Position numbers and translations under genes: made by a program. This document shows positions 28,967-38,515 of a stretch of DNA of 61,360 bases, piece by piece. The notes beneath the pieces were generated by a model. That model saw only the letters and a list, made by a program, of their open reading frames with translations. It was not told where the DNA came from and ran no database searches. Source of the DNA: an uncultured Methylobacillus sp. (GTDB taxonomy: Bacteria; Pseudomonadota; Gammaproteobacteria; Burkholderiales; Methylophilaceae); contig CAMLDO010000013.1 of the NCBI GenBank assembly GCA_946478865.1, positions 1 through 61,360 on the forward strand, read 5' to 3'. Position 1 is the first letter of the stretch; every line of letters begins with the position of its first letter.

Positions 28967-30418
28967 ATGACCATAAGCAACAAGATTTTCGCCGGCTATG
29001 CCGTCGTGCTTCTGATGTTCCTGCTGGTCGCAGGGGGCGCATTTTATGCACGCGACCTGGAGCAGCGACAGTACGAACGCTTCATCGATACGCGGGAGAT
29101 CCTGACTGAGGGCGCGAGTGAACTCAGGATCGCCATCAGTTCCCAGATACAGCATTACCGGGGGCTCTTCCTGTTTTCCGAACAGCAGCAATACTATATT
29201 CGCGAAGTAGAACAGGACTCCCGGCGCTTCGCCGCAGCGCTCCAGCGCATGCGGCACTCCCTGTCCGACCGGCATCTCGAGGAACTGAACGAGATTGCCG
29301 CGCTCCAGCAAGAACTCGAACGCTATGTGCAGAACGCCATCGTGCTCGTCCAGCGCGGAAAAACCGCGGAGGCAATTGCCATGAGCGAGCAGGAAATGCT
29401 GCCGAGGGCGAGAATCCTGACCGACAAGGCCGAGCAATTCCGGAGCGCGCAACTGAGCCGGATCGCCCAGCAGAAGGAACAGCTGAACGCGACCACCGAC
29501 CGTATCGTGCTCGCGATCCTCCTCCTATCGACCGTCGGTTTCATTCTGTGCGTCGTGCTCAGCATATTGCTGACCCGCACCATCGACCGCCAGCTGCGCG
29601 AGACGATCACCCAGCTGGCGAGTTCCTCCGCGCAAATTCTGGCCACGACCACGCAGGTTGCAAGCGGCGCCGTGGAGACCGCCACCGCCGTCAACCAGAC
29701 CACTACGACGGTGGAAGAAGTGAAGCAGACCGTCAAGATCAGCACCGAGAAGGCCCGGCAGGTTTCGGATATGGCACAGGCCACCGCCCAGATCTCGAAG
29801 TCCGGGCAACAGGCGGTCGAGGCCCTGATCGACGGGATCGACCGCATACGCACGCAGACGGTTTCCACCGCTGGCACCATCACGCGTCTCAGCGAACAGA
29901 GCCAGGTGATCGGCGAGATCATCGCCACCGTCAACGATCTGGCCGAGCAATCCAACCTGCTCGCGGTGAATGCCGCCATCGAGGCCGCCAAGGCTGGTGA
30001 TCATGGCAAGGGATTTGCCGTCGTGGCGCAGGAAGTGAGATCGCTCGCGGAACAATCGCGGCAGGCGACGGCGCAGGTGCGCGCAATCCTCAACGACATC
30101 CAGAAAGTCACCGGCCTGGCCGTGATGGCAACCGACCTCAGCGGCAAGGCAGTAGAAGATGGGGCCAGACAGTCGGATGCGGCGGGCGGCACGATCCAGG
30201 CCCTGACGCAAAACATCGAGGATGCGGCCCAGGCCGCGCTGCAGATTGCTGCATCGAGCCAGCAGCAGCTGGTCGGCATGGATCAGGTGGCGCTGGCGAT
30301 GGAAAACATCAGACAAGCCAGCGTTCAGAACATGGCTGGCACCAAACAGGCCGAAATGGCCGCGCAGAGCCTGCACGAAATCGGAGTGCGCCTCAAGCGG
30401 CTGGTCGAACATCAATAA
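28967..30418 (+). CDS. Methyl-accepting protein with helical periplasmic sensor, no HAMP
   Basis: 483 residues. TM1 is at about 8-27, the periplasmic region (28-185) is predicted helical like a four-helix bundle, and TM2 is at about 184-208. The signalling domain begins almost directly after TM2 with no clear HAMP. The tip segment [21 protein letters not shown] matches that of its two neighbours. A GGGGG ribosome site precedes the ATG. The ligand is unknown. Confidence 0.88.
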   Translation: MTISNKIFAGYAVVLLMFLLVAGGAFYARDLEQRQYERFIDTREILTEGASELRIAISSQIQHYRGLFLFSEQQQYYIREVEQDSRRFAAALQRMRHSLSDRHLEELNEIAALQQELERYVQNAIVLVQRGKTAEAIAMSEQEMLPRARILTDKAEQFRSAQLSRIAQQKEQLNATTDRIVLAILLLSTVGFILCVVLSILLTRTIDRQLRETITQLASSSAQILATTTQVASGAVETATAVNQTTTTVEEVKQTVKISTEKARQVSDMAQATAQISKSGQQAVEALIDGIDRIRTQTVSTAGTITRLSEQSQVIGEIIATVNDLAEQSNLLAVNAAIEAAKAGDHGKGFAVVAQEVRSLAEQSRQATAQVRAILNDIQKVTGLAVMATDLSGKAVEDGARQSDAAGGTIQALTQNIEDAAQAALQIAASSQQQLVGMDQVALAMENIRQASVQNMAGTKQAEMAAQSLHEIGVRLKRLVEHQ

Positions 30419-30448
30419 AGGGGCAATAGCAACAAGACGGAGAAGCAG

Positions 30449-32089
30449 ATGGGAATCCTAGGCAAGTTGTTACCCTGGAACTGGAGTTTCATCGCGCCCG
30501 GCGTAGGTTCGGGCATTTTCCGCGATATCGTGGAAGCCGCGCCGAACGCAATCGTGCTGGTGGAAAGCCACGGCAAGATCGTGCTGGTCAATGCCCAGAC
30601 CGAGAAGCTGTTCGGCTATCCCCGCAGGGAGCTCATAGGAAAACCGATCGAGATACTCGTGCCGGAGCGCTTCCGGGCTGCGCACCCCGCCTACCGGACC
30701 GGTTTTTTCGCCCAGCCCAGCGTACGCAATATGGGCGCCGGACGCGATCTGTTCGGCCTGCATCGCGACGGTCGCGAGATTCCGGTGGAAATCGGCCTCA
30801 ACCCCATCCGCGGCAACAGGGAAAACCTGGTGCTCGCGAGCATCATCGACATCAGCGAGCGCAAACGCGCCGAGGAACGCCTGCGCCGGGTGATCGAATC
30901 GGCGCCCAATGCCATCATCCTGGTGGGTCAGGGAGGCCGCATCACGCTGATCAATGCGCAGACGGAAAAGCTCTTCGGCTATACGCGGGAGGAACTGGTC
31001 GGCCAATCCGTCGAAACCCTGGTCCCGGAACGCTTCCGCGGAATGCATGGAGGCTACCGCACTTCGTTCTTCGCCAGTCCCAGCATGCGCAGCATGGGCG
31101 CAGGCCGCGACCTCTTCGGCCTGCGCAAGGACGGCCAGGAAGTACCGGTCGAAATCGGGCTCAATCCGATCCAGACCGAGGAAGGCGGCCTGGTGCTCGC
31201 CAGCATCATCGACATTACCGAGCGCAAGCGTGCGGAAGCCGGCATGAATCGCCTGCTGCAGGAGATACAGGAAACGGCAAGCGTCCTCGCCGAATCCACC
31301 AGCGACATCCTGGAAGCAGCAGGCCAAGTGGCTTCCGGCTCGACCGAAACGGCCACGGCCGTCGCCCAGACGACCTCGACCGTGGAAGAGGTCAAGCAGA
31401 CGGCGATGATCGCTGCGGACAAGGCGCGCAAAGTCTCGGAAACCTCGCAGCGCACGGCCGAAATCTCGCAACATGGCAGGAAGTCGGTCGAGGAAGTGAT
31501 GGAAGCGATGCGGAATATCCAGGCGCAGATGGAATCCGTGGCGCAAAGCATCATCCGCCTGTCGGAACAAAGCCAGACCATCGGCGAGATTATCGCCACC
31601 GTCAACGATCTGGCTGAACAGTCCAACCTGCTCGCCGTGAATGCCGCCATCGAAGCCGCCAAGGCCGGTGAACAAGGCAAGGGCTTCGCGGTCGTGGCGC
31701 AGGAAGTGAAAAGCCTGGCCGGGCAGTCGAAACAGGCGACCAACCAGGTGCGCGCCATCCTCGGCGACATCCAGAAAGCCACCAATGCCGCCGCGATGGC
31801 GACCGAGCACGGCAACAAGGCCGTCGAATCCGGCGTGCGGCTATCGGGAGAAGTCGGGCAATCGATCAACACGCTTGCGGACAGCATCCAGGAAGCAGCG
31901 CAGGCGGCCACCCAGATCGCCGTTTCCGCGCAGCAACAGCTGATAGGCATGGATCAGGCCGTACTTGCGATCAAGGGCATCAGCGAGGCCGCTCACCAGA
32001 ATGCCGACAGCGCCGGCCGGACCAAGGCGACCGTGGAGAACCTGCACGCGCTCGGTCTGAAATTGAAGCGACTCATGGAAAAGACATGA
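30449..32089 (+). CDS. Soluble methyl-accepting protein with duplicated PAS domains
   Basis: 546 residues with no membrane segment. Two PAS domains (about 22-138 and 143-258) are near copies of each other; both contain [27 protein letters not shown] and PVEIGLNPI, and both end in an ERKRAE linker. The methyl-accepting domain follows with tip [24 protein letters not shown] domains of this type often bind haem, flavin or small ligands, but nothing in the sequence identifies a cofactor. It overlaps cheA by 4 bases. Confidence 0.9.
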   Translation: MGILGKLLPWNWSFIAPGVGSGIFRDIVEAAPNAIVLVESHGKIVLVNAQTEKLFGYPRRELIGKPIEILVPERFRAAHPAYRTGFFAQPSVRNMGAGRDLFGLHRDGREIPVEIGLNPIRGNRENLVLASIIDISERKRAEERLRRVIESAPNAIILVGQGGRITLINAQTEKLFGYTREELVGQSVETLVPERFRGMHGGYRTSFFASPSMRSMGAGRDLFGLRKDGQEVPVEIGLNPIQTEEGGLVLASIIDITERKRAEAGMNRLLQEIQETASVLAESTSDILEAAGQVASGSTETATAVAQTTSTVEEVKQTAMIAADKARKVSETSQRTAEISQHGRKSVEEVMEAMRNIQAQMESVAQSIIRLSEQSQTIGEIIATVNDLAEQSNLLAVNAAIEAAKAGEQGKGFAVVAQEVKSLAGQSKQATNQVRAILGDIQKATNAAAMATEHGNKAVESGVRLSGEVGQSINTLADSIQEAAQAATQIAVSAQQQLIGMDQAVLAIKGISEAAHQNADSAGRTKATVENLHALGLKLKRLMEKT

Positions 32090-34266
32090 CGGACAGCGAT
32101 CAGGAATTCCTCAGGCGCCTGCTCGCCACTTTCCGGGTGGAGGCGAAAGAGCACATCGATGCCCTGTTCCATGGCATATCGGAACTGGAACAGCTGAAGG
32201 ACGCGGGCAGCCGGGCCGCGCTCGTGGAGCAGGTGTTCCGGGAAGCGCACAGCCTGAAAGGCGCGGCACGCTCGGTAGACCAGATCGCCATCGAAAGCAT
32301 CTGCCAGTCGCTGGAAGATACGTTTGCGGCGATGAAGCGCAATGAGCTGGCCGAGACGCCCGCCCTGTACGAAAACCTGCTCCTCACCCTGAAGCAGCTC
32401 AGCGCCCTGCTCGGCGAAACAGATACCGCCCTTACCCCCGCTCCGGCACGGGAAGCCTCACCCCCACCTGCTGCGGACACGCCGGCTTCGAAAGCTGCAC
32501 CCGGCATCGATAAAGCAGCGACGGCAAGCACGGTGCGCATCCCCATCGCCAAGCTCGATTCGATCTTCCTGCAGGTGGAAGAAATGCTGTCCGCCAAGCT
32601 GCTGGCCCAGCAGCGGCGCCAGGAGTTGTCTGCCATGCAAACCCTGGTCGTGAACTGGAACAAGGAGTGGTCGAACTTCGACAGCCAGGCGCTGGAGATG
32701 CCGCACCCCTCGGCCGCGCAGGCGGAATTGCAGGTGCTGCTCGACCAGAACAATACCTTCATCAGGACGCTCAATCACCAGATCAACACGCTGGTCCGGG
32801 CCACCGAGCAGGATCAGCGCATGATAGGCCGCATGGTGGACGAGTTGCTGGAGGATATGAAGAAGGTGCTCATGCTGCCCTTCTCCACGGTGCTGGAAGT
32901 CTTCCCGCGCCTCGTGCGCGATCTCGCCCGGCAGTACGACAAGGACATCGAACTGACCATGCAGGGCGCCGAGCTCGAGGCCGACCGCCGTATCCTGGAA
33001 GCCATCAAGGACCCGCTGATCCATCTGGTGCGCAACGCCATCGATCACGGCATCGAGAAACCCGAGGAGCGCGTGCGCAAGGGGAAACCCGGCCGCGGCA
33101 AAGTCATCATCGCCGTCCAGCCGCACAACGGCAACCGTGTGAACGTCACCGTTTCGGACGATGGCGCGGGCATCGATACCGGCAAGGTGATTTCCCATGC
33201 CGAGCGTCTCGGCCTGCTGAATCGCGACGATGCCGCGAACATGAGCGAGAGCGAGGTGATGGACCTGATCTACCATTCCGGCGTCTCGACCAGTCCCATC
33301 ATCACGGAAATTTCCGGCCGGGGCCTGGGGCTCGCCATCGTGCGCGAGAAAATCGATACGATGGGCGGCTCCGTCCATGTGACGACACACACGGATATCG
33401 GCACCAGCTTCCGCATCCTGTTGCCGCTGACGCTGGCCACTTACCGCGGCATCATCATACGCATCGCCGAGCAGATCTTTGTCCTGCCCACCAGCCATGT
33501 CGAACAGACCACGCGGGTTCTCAAGACCGAGATTCTCACCGCACAGAGCCGCGCGACGGTACGCCTCAACGATGTCACCTTCTCGCTGGTATACATGGGC
33601 GACGTGCTGGGGATTGCGCACGAAGCAAGCGCGGACAGCCCCTTCGTCCAGGTGGTGCTGCTGGCGGCAAGCGGCCGGCAAATGGCTTTCGTGGTGGATG
33701 AGGTTCTCAACGAGCAGGAAGTACTGGTCAAGAGCCTGGGCAGGCAGCTATCCCGCGTGCGCAACATCGCCGCCGCCACCATACTCGGTTCCGGCAAGGC
33801 GGTGCCCATCCTGAATGTGCTGGACATGATGAAATCCGCCGTGCTGGCGCCTGCCGGCAGATCGGCGGCGATCGCCGAACAGGGGCAGACTCGCCCTGCG
33901 CAGCAAAAGCATGTGCTGGTGGTGGAAGATTCGATCACGGCACGCGGCCTGCTGAAAGGCATCCTCGAACTCGCGGGCTACAAGGTCACCACCGCGGTGG
34001 ACGGGGTCGACGGTTATACGCAATTGCGCAGCGGCAGCTTCGATATCGTGGTGTCCGATGTCGAAATGCCGCGCATGGACGGCTTCGACCTCACCGCCAA
34101 GATACGCGCCGACAAGAAGCTCGCGGAATTGCCGGTGATACTGGTAACCGCGCTGGAATCGCGCGAAGACCGCGAACGGGGCATCGATGTCGGCGCCGAT
34201 GCCTACATCGTCAAACGCAGCTTCGAGCAAAGCAATCTGCTCGAAACCATCGGGCGGCTGATATAG
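32086..34266 (+). CDS. CheA-type histidine kinase with C-terminal receiver, WspE-like
   Basis: 726 residues. HPt domain with His55 ([10 protein letters not shown]), a Pro/Ala-rich linker (about 115-150), dimerisation region, HATPase ([27 protein letters not shown]), CheW-like domain (about 450-590), and receiver (about 605-726) with phospho-acceptor Asp658 ([12 protein letters not shown]). No separate CheY/CheB-binding P2 domain is evident, as in WspE and other CheA-REC hybrids. It is expected to receive signals from the three upstream receptors and pass phosphate to its own receiver, CheB and the downstream regulators. Confidence 0.93.
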   Translation: MTDSDQEFLRRLLATFRVEAKEHIDALFHGISELEQLKDAGSRAALVEQVFREAHSLKGAARSVDQIAIESICQSLEDTFAAMKRNELAETPALYENLLLTLKQLSALLGETDTALTPAPAREASPPPAADTPASKAAPGIDKAATASTVRIPIAKLDSIFLQVEEMLSAKLLAQQRRQELSAMQTLVVNWNKEWSNFDSQALEMPHPSAAQAELQVLLDQNNTFIRTLNHQINTLVRATEQDQRMIGRMVDELLEDMKKVLMLPFSTVLEVFPRLVRDLARQYDKDIELTMQGAELEADRRILEAIKDPLIHLVRNAIDHGIEKPEERVRKGKPGRGKVIIAVQPHNGNRVNVTVSDDGAGIDTGKVISHAERLGLLNRDDAANMSESEVMDLIYHSGVSTSPIITEISGRGLGLAIVREKIDTMGGSVHVTTHTDIGTSFRILLPLTLATYRGIIIRIAEQIFVLPTSHVEQTTRVLKTEILTAQSRATVRLNDVTFSLVYMGDVLGIAHEASADSPFVQVVLLAASGRQMAFVVDEVLNEQEVLVKSLGRQLSRVRNIAAATILGSGKAVPILNVLDMMKSAVLAPAGRSAAIAEQGQTRPAQQKHVLVVEDSITARGLLKGILELAGYKVTTAVDGVDGYTQLRSGSFDIVVSDVEMPRMDGFDLTAKIRADKKLAELPVILVTALESREDRERGIDVGADAYIVKRSFEQSNLLETIGRLI

Positions 34267-34278
34267 GAGAGCATGCCG

Positions 34279-34329
34279 ATGCGTAGCCCGATCTCCGACA
34301 AAGACTGGCAGGTGCGCCATGGCCGATAG
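34279..34329 (+). CDS. Possible 16-residue leader peptide ahead of cheB
   Basis: An ATG at 34279 lies 8 bases after GGAGA (34266-34270) and opens a 16-codon frame ending in TAG at 34327-34329, 11 bases inside cheB in another frame. It could couple cheB translation to ribosomes leaving cheA. No homology can be judged at this length, and chance is a real possibility. Confidence 0.25.
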   Translation: MRSPISDKDWQVRHGR

Positions 34330-35407
34330 CCCTCGCAGCAAGCGCTCGCCCATCCGCCTGCTGGTCGTCGAGGACTCGCCCTCGGTCAGGGAGTTTCTGG
34401 TGTATCTGTTCGCGTCGGACCAGAGCATTCGCGTTATCGCGACCGCAAGCAACGGCGAAGAGGCGCTGGAAGCGGTACGCACCCACAAGCCCGACATCAT
34501 CGCCATGGACCTGCACATGCCGAAAATGGACGGTTACGCGGCAACGCGCGCGATTATGGAAAACTACCCGACGCCCATCGTCATCGTGACCGGCAGCAGC
34601 ACTTCCCGCGACGACACCTCCGCCACGCTCACGGCATTGGAGGCCGGCGCGCTCGCCGTGATGAAGCGACCGCCGGGCATCGGCCATCCCGATCACATCG
34701 CGACCGCCCGCGAGCTGATCCAGACCGTCAAGCTGATGTCGGAAATCAAGGTGGTCAAGCGTTGGGCCAAGCCCAAATCCGCTGCGACAGCCGCACCGGA
34801 TTCGACATGCGCGGTACCCGAGGCTGCCCAGACCGCACGCATCGTCGCCATCGGCTCATCGACCGGCGGGCCGCTGGTGCTGCAGCAAATACTGTCCGGA
34901 CTGCCGCGCCGCTTTCCGCTTCCCATCGTCATTGTCCAGCACATTGCGGATGGGTTTTCCGAAGGGTTTGCGGAATGGCTGGGCTCGACCACCGGCTTTC
35001 CCACCCATATCGCGGAGCACGGCATGCTCATCCAGCCAGGGCATGCCTACGTGATTCCCAGCGGCGTACACGGCGGCGTGGACCGGAATGGACGGGTGGC
35101 CCTGAAAGACAACAGCTCGGAAAACGGCCATTGTCCTTCGGTGTCCTACCTGTTCCGTGAAGTCGCACAGGCTTACGGGAACGAGGCAATCGGAATTCTG
35201 CTCACAGGGATGGGGCACGACGGCGCGGCCGAGCTGGGGCTGATGCGTAGTCTCGGCGCGCTGACCATCGCCCAGGACAAGCAGAGTTCGGTGGTCCATG
35301 GCATGCCGGGCGCGGCCATTGCGCAGGGCGCAGCCACGCATGTGCTGAGCCCGGAAAAGATGATTGCACTGCTGGCCGAGAGCGCCAGAAAGCTGACATC
35401 CCCTTGA
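34319..35407 (+). CDS. CheB-type glutamate methylesterase, WspF-like
   Basis: 362 residues. Receiver domain with Asp64 (IIAMDLHMPKMDG), linker about 135-172, then the methylesterase domain with the catalytic triad residues visible in GSSTGG (Ser181), VQHIADGFS and GMGHDGA. It demethylates the receptors and balances CheR. In Wsp systems loss of WspF locks the system on. It is followed 11 bases later by the hybrid kinase instead of a WspR cyclase. Confidence 0.92.
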   Translation: MADSPRSKRSPIRLLVVEDSPSVREFLVYLFASDQSIRVIATASNGEEALEAVRTHKPDIIAMDLHMPKMDGYAATRAIMENYPTPIVIVTGSSTSRDDTSATLTALEAGALAVMKRPPGIGHPDHIATARELIQTVKLMSEIKVVKRWAKPKSAATAAPDSTCAVPEAAQTARIVAIGSSTGGPLVLQQILSGLPRRFPLPIVIVQHIADGFSEGFAEWLGSTTGFPTHIAEHGMLIQPGHAYVIPSGVHGGVDRNGRVALKDNSSENGHCPSVSYLFREVAQAYGNEAIGILLTGMGHDGAAELGLMRSLGALTIAQDKQSSVVHGMPGAAIAQGAATHVLSPEKMIALLAESARKLTSP

Positions 35408-35418
35408 GGACAACAACT

Positions 35419-38121
35419 ATGGCGGAAGAACCTAGCGAGGAAGTGACAAGACAGGATGCCTGCGTCCTGATCGTCGAGGACAGCCCGACGCAGGCGGAGC
35501 ACCTGCAGTACCTGCTGGAACGCAACGGCTTCCAGGTGGCGGTCGCGACCAACGGCCGCCAGGCCATGGAGCTGCTGGACAAGCTCAACGTCGCAATGGT
35601 CATCAGCGATATCGTGATGCCGGAAATGAGCGGCTACGACCTGTGCTCCGCGATTCGCGCCGATCCCCGCCATGCGGCGCTGCCGGTCATGCTGGTCACC
35701 TCGCTGGTCGATGTGCAGGACGTGCTGCGCGGCCTCGAGTGCGGCGCCGACAACTTCATTCGCAAGCCCTATGACGAGAAATACCTGTTGTCGCGCGTGG
35801 ACTACCTGCTCATGAACCACGAGATGCGCCAGAACCGCAAGATGCAGGTGGGCCTGGAAATCTATCTCTCCGGCCAGAAGCATTTCGTCAATGCCGAGCG
35901 GCAGCAGATACTCGACCTGCTGATCTCCACCTTCGAAGAAGCGGTACGCGTCAAGGAAGACCTGGAAGTCCGCCAGCAGGAGATCATGATCGCCGCGCTG
36001 TACGAGCGCACCCACGGCGATGTGCTGCGCCTGTTCAACTCGACGCTGGAACGGGAAAAGCTGCTGAAAGGCATGCTGGAAACCCTGAGCCGCAACCACG
36101 CCTACCCATTCTCGGCTGTTTACCACTTTGACGAGTGGAATGGCCTGTACCGCCAGGAAGCGCGGCACAACGCCTCCGGCATGCCGCTCGCCGAACTGCT
36201 GCTTCCCGATGACTTGCTGCGCGAAGTAGCCCGTGAACAGCGTACCCGCGTGCTGCGCGATTTCGATCCGACCCACCTGTTCGGGCCGGAAGGCGCGGCC
36301 AAGAACATCCGCCCGTCGGTCATCGTGCTATGCCCTGCGCTGCATTTCGACAAGCTGCTCGCCATCCTCGTGGTCGTGTCCAGCCGCCCCTTGAGCGATC
36401 GCGACCTGACTTTCCTGGAGCGCATCGCGGCGCAACTGGGCGTCGCCCTCAACAATGTGCGGCAGTACGACGATCTGCGGCTGCTCGCGCAGCAACTACG
36501 CATGCGCAGCGAGGAAATCAATCGCCAGAACATGCAGCTGGAAGAAGCCAACCGCATGAAGTCGGAGTTCCTCGCCAACATGTCGCATGAGCTGCGCACG
36601 CCGCTCAATGCCATCATCGGCTTCTCGGAAGTCATGCGCGACGGCCTCGTAGGCGAGATTTCCGAGCAGCAGCGCGAATACATCAACGATATCTTCGAAA
36701 GCGGACAGCACCTGCTGTACCTCATCAACGACGTGCTCGACCTGTCCAAGATCGAAGCCGGCAAGATGATGCTCGAAGCGGAGGAAACCGATGTAGCGGC
36801 GCTGCTGCATGGCTCTCTCTCCATCATTCGCGAGCGGGCGCTGGCACATCGCATCCATCTCCTCATCGACGCGCCGGAGAACCTCGGCACGGCCTGGCTG
36901 GATCCGCGCAAGGTGAAGCAGATCATCTACAACCTGCTATCCAACGCAGTGAAGTTCACGCCGGAAAACGGCAGCGTGACGCTGACCGCCTCTCGCCGCA
37001 GTCGCGAAGAGGTGACGGCCCATACCGACACGCGGCCGGAAATGCATTCCGGCTTCACCAGCGAGGCGGCGGAATTCATCGAAATCGCCGTGACCGATAC
37101 CGGCATCGGCATTGCGGAAACCGATCTCGCCCGCCTGTTCCAGCCATTCGTCCAGCTCGACAGCTCGCTGTCGCGGCGCTTCGACGGCACCGGCCTCGGA
37201 CTGGTCATGGTGAAGAAGCTCATCGACCTGCATGGCGGAGCGGTTTCGGTTGCGAGCGTACAGGACCAGGGCAGCACGTTCACCGTCTGGCTGCCCTATC
37301 GCGAAGCCCCTTCTTTCGCGGCGGCGGAGCCGGATATCGTGATGTCATCCCACCCTTCCGCTGCCCAGTCACCCTTGGTACTGATCATCGAAGACGAATA
37401 CCGGGCCGCGGACCTGATCCGGCTGCAACTGGAAAGAGCCGGCTGCCGTACGACGTCCGCCCCCAGCGCCGAGATCGCGCTGGAGATGCTGCGCGGCGAC
37501 TGCAAGCCCGACCTGATCACACTGGACATCCTGCTGCCCGGCATGGATGGCTGGGACTTTCTCTCCCGGCTCAAGCTGGAGGCGACACTCGCGCATATCC
37601 CGGTGGTCATCGTCTCCATCGTCGCGGACGGCAGCAAGGGCCTGGCCCTCGGCGCGGCGGATGTGCTGCAGAAACCGATCACCGCCGACGAATTGTTGGC
37701 GGCACTCGGCAAGCTGGGATTTGTCCAACCCGGCGGCAAGGCAACGGTACTGGTGGTCGATGACGATCCGCGTTCGGTGGAAATCATCGCCGCCTATCTG
37801 GAGAAAGGAGGCTACAACGTACTGCGCACTTATAGCGGCGGCGAAGGCCTGCAAGTGGCGCAATCCCATCTGCCGGACCTGATCGTGCTCGACCTGATGA
37901 TGCCGGAAGTCAGCGGTTTCGACATCGTGGAAACGCTGAAAGCCTCCTCGCGCACATCGGGCATCCCGCTCGTCGTCCTGACTGCCAAGCACCTTTCGGC
38001 TGAAGACCGCCAGATGTTGCATGGGCAGGTGCTACAGATCGTGGAGAAATCAGAGTTCAACCCCGGGGAATTCATCGGCGAAGTGCGTCGCGCACTGGGC
38101 AGAGCATGGCAAAAATCCTGA
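35419..38121 (+). CDS. Soluble hybrid histidine kinase with three receiver domains
   Basis: 900 residues from the ATG at 35419, which has GAGGA 8 bases upstream. Order: receiver (about 15-130, Asp64), a helical linker, a GAF-like domain (about 205-350), coiled coil, HisKA with His390 (MSHELRTPLNAI), HATPase (NLLSNAVKFTPE, DTGIGI, GTGLGL), receiver 2 (Asp703, LITLDILLPGMDG) and receiver 3 (Asp825, LIVLDLMMPEVSG). Receiver 3 lacks the usual Lys-Pro, reading VEKSEF instead. There is no membrane segment. Having a receiver at its N-terminus suggests that CheA may control it. It overlaps the next gene by 16 bases. Confidence 0.9.
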   Translation: MAEEPSEEVTRQDACVLIVEDSPTQAEHLQYLLERNGFQVAVATNGRQAMELLDKLNVAMVISDIVMPEMSGYDLCSAIRADPRHAALPVMLVTSLVDVQDVLRGLECGADNFIRKPYDEKYLLSRVDYLLMNHEMRQNRKMQVGLEIYLSGQKHFVNAERQQILDLLISTFEEAVRVKEDLEVRQQEIMIAALYERTHGDVLRLFNSTLEREKLLKGMLETLSRNHAYPFSAVYHFDEWNGLYRQEARHNASGMPLAELLLPDDLLREVAREQRTRVLRDFDPTHLFGPEGAAKNIRPSVIVLCPALHFDKLLAILVVVSSRPLSDRDLTFLERIAAQLGVALNNVRQYDDLRLLAQQLRMRSEEINRQNMQLEEANRMKSEFLANMSHELRTPLNAIIGFSEVMRDGLVGEISEQQREYINDIFESGQHLLYLINDVLDLSKIEAGKMMLEAEETDVAALLHGSLSIIRERALAHRIHLLIDAPENLGTAWLDPRKVKQIIYNLLSNAVKFTPENGSVTLTASRRSREEVTAHTDTRPEMHSGFTSEAAEFIEIAVTDTGIGIAETDLARLFQPFVQLDSSLSRRFDGTGLGLVMVKKLIDLHGGAVSVASVQDQGSTFTVWLPYREAPSFAAAEPDIVMSSHPSAAQSPLVLIIEDEYRAADLIRLQLERAGCRTTSAPSAEIALEMLRGDCKPDLITLDILLPGMDGWDFLSRLKLEATLAHIPVVIVSIVADGSKGLALGAADVLQKPITADELLAALGKLGFVQPGGKATVLVVDDDPRSVEIIAAYLEKGGYNVLRTYSGGEGLQVAQSHLPDLIVLDLMMPEVSGFDIVETLKASSRTSGIPLVVLTAKHLSAEDRQMLHGQVLQIVEKSEFNPGEFIGEVRRALGRAWQKS

Positions 38122-38507
38122 TCATCGAAGACAACGTGCAGAACATGAAACTGGCCGCATTCCTGCTGAACAGCGCCGGGCATACGGTGATTCAGGCCAG
38201 CCATGCGCAGGGCGGCATCGCCATCGCCCGCGAGCACCATCCCGACCTGATCCTCATGGATATTCAGCTGCCGGGCATGGATGGTCTGGCAGCAACCCGC
38301 ATCCTGAAGAGCGATGCGTTGACACGCGACATCAAGATTTACGCACTCACCGCCTTTGCGATGAAAGGCGATGAGGAAAAGATTTACGCCGCCGGTTGCG
38401 ACGGCTATATCCCCAAACCCATACGCTATCAGGCTTTCCTGCAAACCGTACTTGCAGCCCTCGGCCAGGATGCGGCGGGGGAAGAAAACAACCAGACAAG
38501 GGAATAA
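38106..38507 (+). CDS. Single-domain response regulator
   Basis: 133 residues: one receiver domain with acidic pocket (IIEDNVQN), phospho-acceptor Asp52 (LILMDIQLPGMDG), the Thr/Ala switch (ALTAFAMKGDEEK) and Lys-Pro (YIPKPI). The GDEEK stretch resembles DivK-like regulators that act in phosphorelays with hybrid kinases. It starts inside the end of the kinase gene, so the pair is probably coupled. Confidence 0.9.
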   Translation: MAKILIIEDNVQNMKLAAFLLNSAGHTVIQASHAQGGIAIAREHHPDLILMDIQLPGMDGLAATRILKSDALTRDIKIYALTAFAMKGDEEKIYAAGCDGYIPKPIRYQAFLQTVLAALGQDAAGEENNQTRE

Positions 38508-38515
38508 AAAAAGTA

